Of a stretch of DNA of 6,339 bases, positions 5,399-6,339 are shown piece after piece. The DNA lies in NCBI GenBank assembly GCA_050744245.1, contig JBOGGX010000253.1, positions 1 through 6,339 of the forward strand, in the 5' to 3' direction. The position numbers and the translations under genes were made by a program. The DNA is from JBOGGX01 sp050744245. GTDB taxonomy: Bacteria; Actinomycetota; Acidimicrobiia; Acidimicrobiales; JBOGGX01. How positions within the stretch are numbered: the stretch's first letter is position 1; each line of letters starts with the position of its first letter. The notes beneath the pieces are model-generated. The model saw only the letters and a program-made list of their open reading frames with translations. It did no database searches and was not told the DNA's origin.

Positions 5399-6339
5399 TC
5401 AGCCACGGGTGGTCGCGGTCGACTGGACGGTCATGTGCGTGGTCGCCAGCTCGAGATCGAGACCCTCGACCCTGATGCGGATGTCGATGTAGGCGAGGGC
5501 CGTGGCCCCGGCCAGGATCGGCTTCGACACGATCGTGCCGACGACCGTGAGGACCGCGGTCACCGCCCAGCCCCAGGAGAAGCCGGCGGTCAGCAGGCTC
5601 AATGCCGTGAAGGCGAAGAACACCACGTTCTCGACGAACGCGCTGAGCAGGGCCACCATCAACAACATGAAGAAGCCTCGGCGGGCCAGCCGGGTGGCGC
5701 GGCGCATGGCTGCGATCGGCCCGAGGCCCTCGACGGCCACGACGGGTGCGGTCAGCATGAACAGCACCATCACCGCGACCCCGCCCAGGCCCAGGACGAA
5801 GAAGGTGGCCGCGGCGGCCACGACCTCGAGCACGTGCACCAGGAGCCAGGCCACGAGCAGGACCGGAACCTTGCGCCCGACCGCCCGGGCCACGTCACCC
5901 AGCGCCGGCGACGTCCCGCCGTACCGGCAGGCCGCCAGCCAGGCGATGGCGGCGGCGAGCACGGGCAGGAGGACAGACGACAACACGTACAGGACGACGG
6001 CCACGTTGCTCCGGTCGCTGCCCACCTGGCCGACGAAGAGCGGGCTGCCGAGCACTCCGATGACCGTCGAGTTCTCGAGCCCGGTGTTGGCGACGACCAC
6101 CGCCGCGACCTGGATCGGGACGAGCAGGACCGCGGTCAGCACGATCACCGTCCGGGGGGCGAGCTTCAGGATCTCGACCGCGCCATCGAGGATGTCGGCC
6201 ACCGTCATCGGGCGCAGCGGCACGGGCACCGGCACGGCCTGGGCCTGGCGGCCCAGGGTGGTTCCGTCGGTGTCCCGCAGATCGCCGGCCGGCCGGGCTG
6301 CGCCGGCGCTCGGCGTCCAGCCGGGGGCCCGGGCCAGGT
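5399..6339 (-). CDS. Multi-pass membrane protein, GPDPase_memb-like; 5' end probably off-window
   Basis: This is a hydrophobic protein with about six membrane segments (near 29-49, 78-103, 121-145, 146-168, 188-213 and 221-250, numbered from the GTG at 6235). It resembles the membrane domain found with some glycerophosphodiester phosphodiesterases (GPDPase_memb): the opening PLRPMTVADILDGAVEIL and the closing ALAYIDIRIRVEGLDLEL are typical. No catalytic phosphodiesterase domain is present, so enzymatic activity is not implied. The GTG at 6235 is the first usual start inside the window, but it has no Shine-Dalgarno sequence, and the frame stays open with high GC at third positions to the right edge, encoding a Pro/Gly/Ala-rich stretch that begins LARAPGWTPSAGAARPAGDL. 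Homologues in such loci commonly carry low-complexity N-terminal extensions, so I extend the gene to the edge as partial; the secure minimum is 5399-6235. It is upstream of DUF4129 by 6 nt and is the first operon gene visible. Confidence 0.78.
   Translation of the reverse strand, partial: LARAPGWTPSAGAARPAGDLRDTDGTTLGRQAQAVPVPVPLRPMTVADILDGAVEILKLAPRTVIVLTAVLLVPIQVAAVVVANTGLENSTVIGVLGSPLFVGQVGSDRSNVAVVLYVLSSVLLPVLAAAIAWLAACRYGGTSPALGDVARAVGRKVPVLLVAWLLVHVLEVVAAAATFFVLGLGGVAVMVLFMLTAPVVAVEGLGPIAAMRRATRLARRGFFMLLMVALLSAFVENVVFFAFTALSLLTAGFSWGWAVTAVLTVVGTIVSKPILAGATALAYIDIRIRVEGLDLELATTHMTVQSTATTRG

Overview
The window is very GC-rich (roughly 70% by eye, with G or C at most third codon positions) and densely coding. 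GTG starts, ATGA stop/start junctions and the gene content point to an actinobacterium. Several protein details would suit Acidimicrobiia or a related high-GC lineage, but that finer placement is inference. I see no mobile elements, RNA genes or CRISPR arrays.

Layout, left to right. (1) Positions 1-176 are non-coding as far as I can tell. They hold a 15-bp inverted repeat with a 60-nt spacer and a smaller nested hairpin, in what looks like a divergent promoter region whose leftward gene lies off the edge. (2) 177-1289 (+) encodes a SpoIIM/DUF95-type integral membrane protein. (3) It converges on, and overlaps by 23 bp, a tightly packed minus-strand operon. In transcription order (right to left) this runs: a multi-pass membrane protein of the GPDPase_memb type, incomplete at its N-terminus (5399-6339); DUF4129 (4736-5392); DUF4350 (3561-4739); MoxR-family AAA+ ATPase (2576-3577); DUF58 with a von Willebrand A-like fold (1267-2571). 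The junctions are +6 nt, a 4-nt overlap, a 17-nt overlap and +4 nt, so translation is probably coupled throughout.

This gene set matches a conserved actinobacterial neighbourhood. From memory, Mycobacterium tuberculosis Rv3689-Rv3695 (with moxR2 = Rv3692, and the SpoIIM-like gene facing the operon and divergent from an RDD-family gene) has the same order. The likely theme is a MoxR ATPase working with its DUF58/VWA-like partner as a chaperone or assembly pair for the membrane proteins beside it (DUF4350, DUF4129, GPDPase_memb, SpoIIM, and RDD off the edge). The substrate and cellular role of this locus are not established to my knowledge, so it is a conserved but functionally obscure envelope module rather than a wholly new system.
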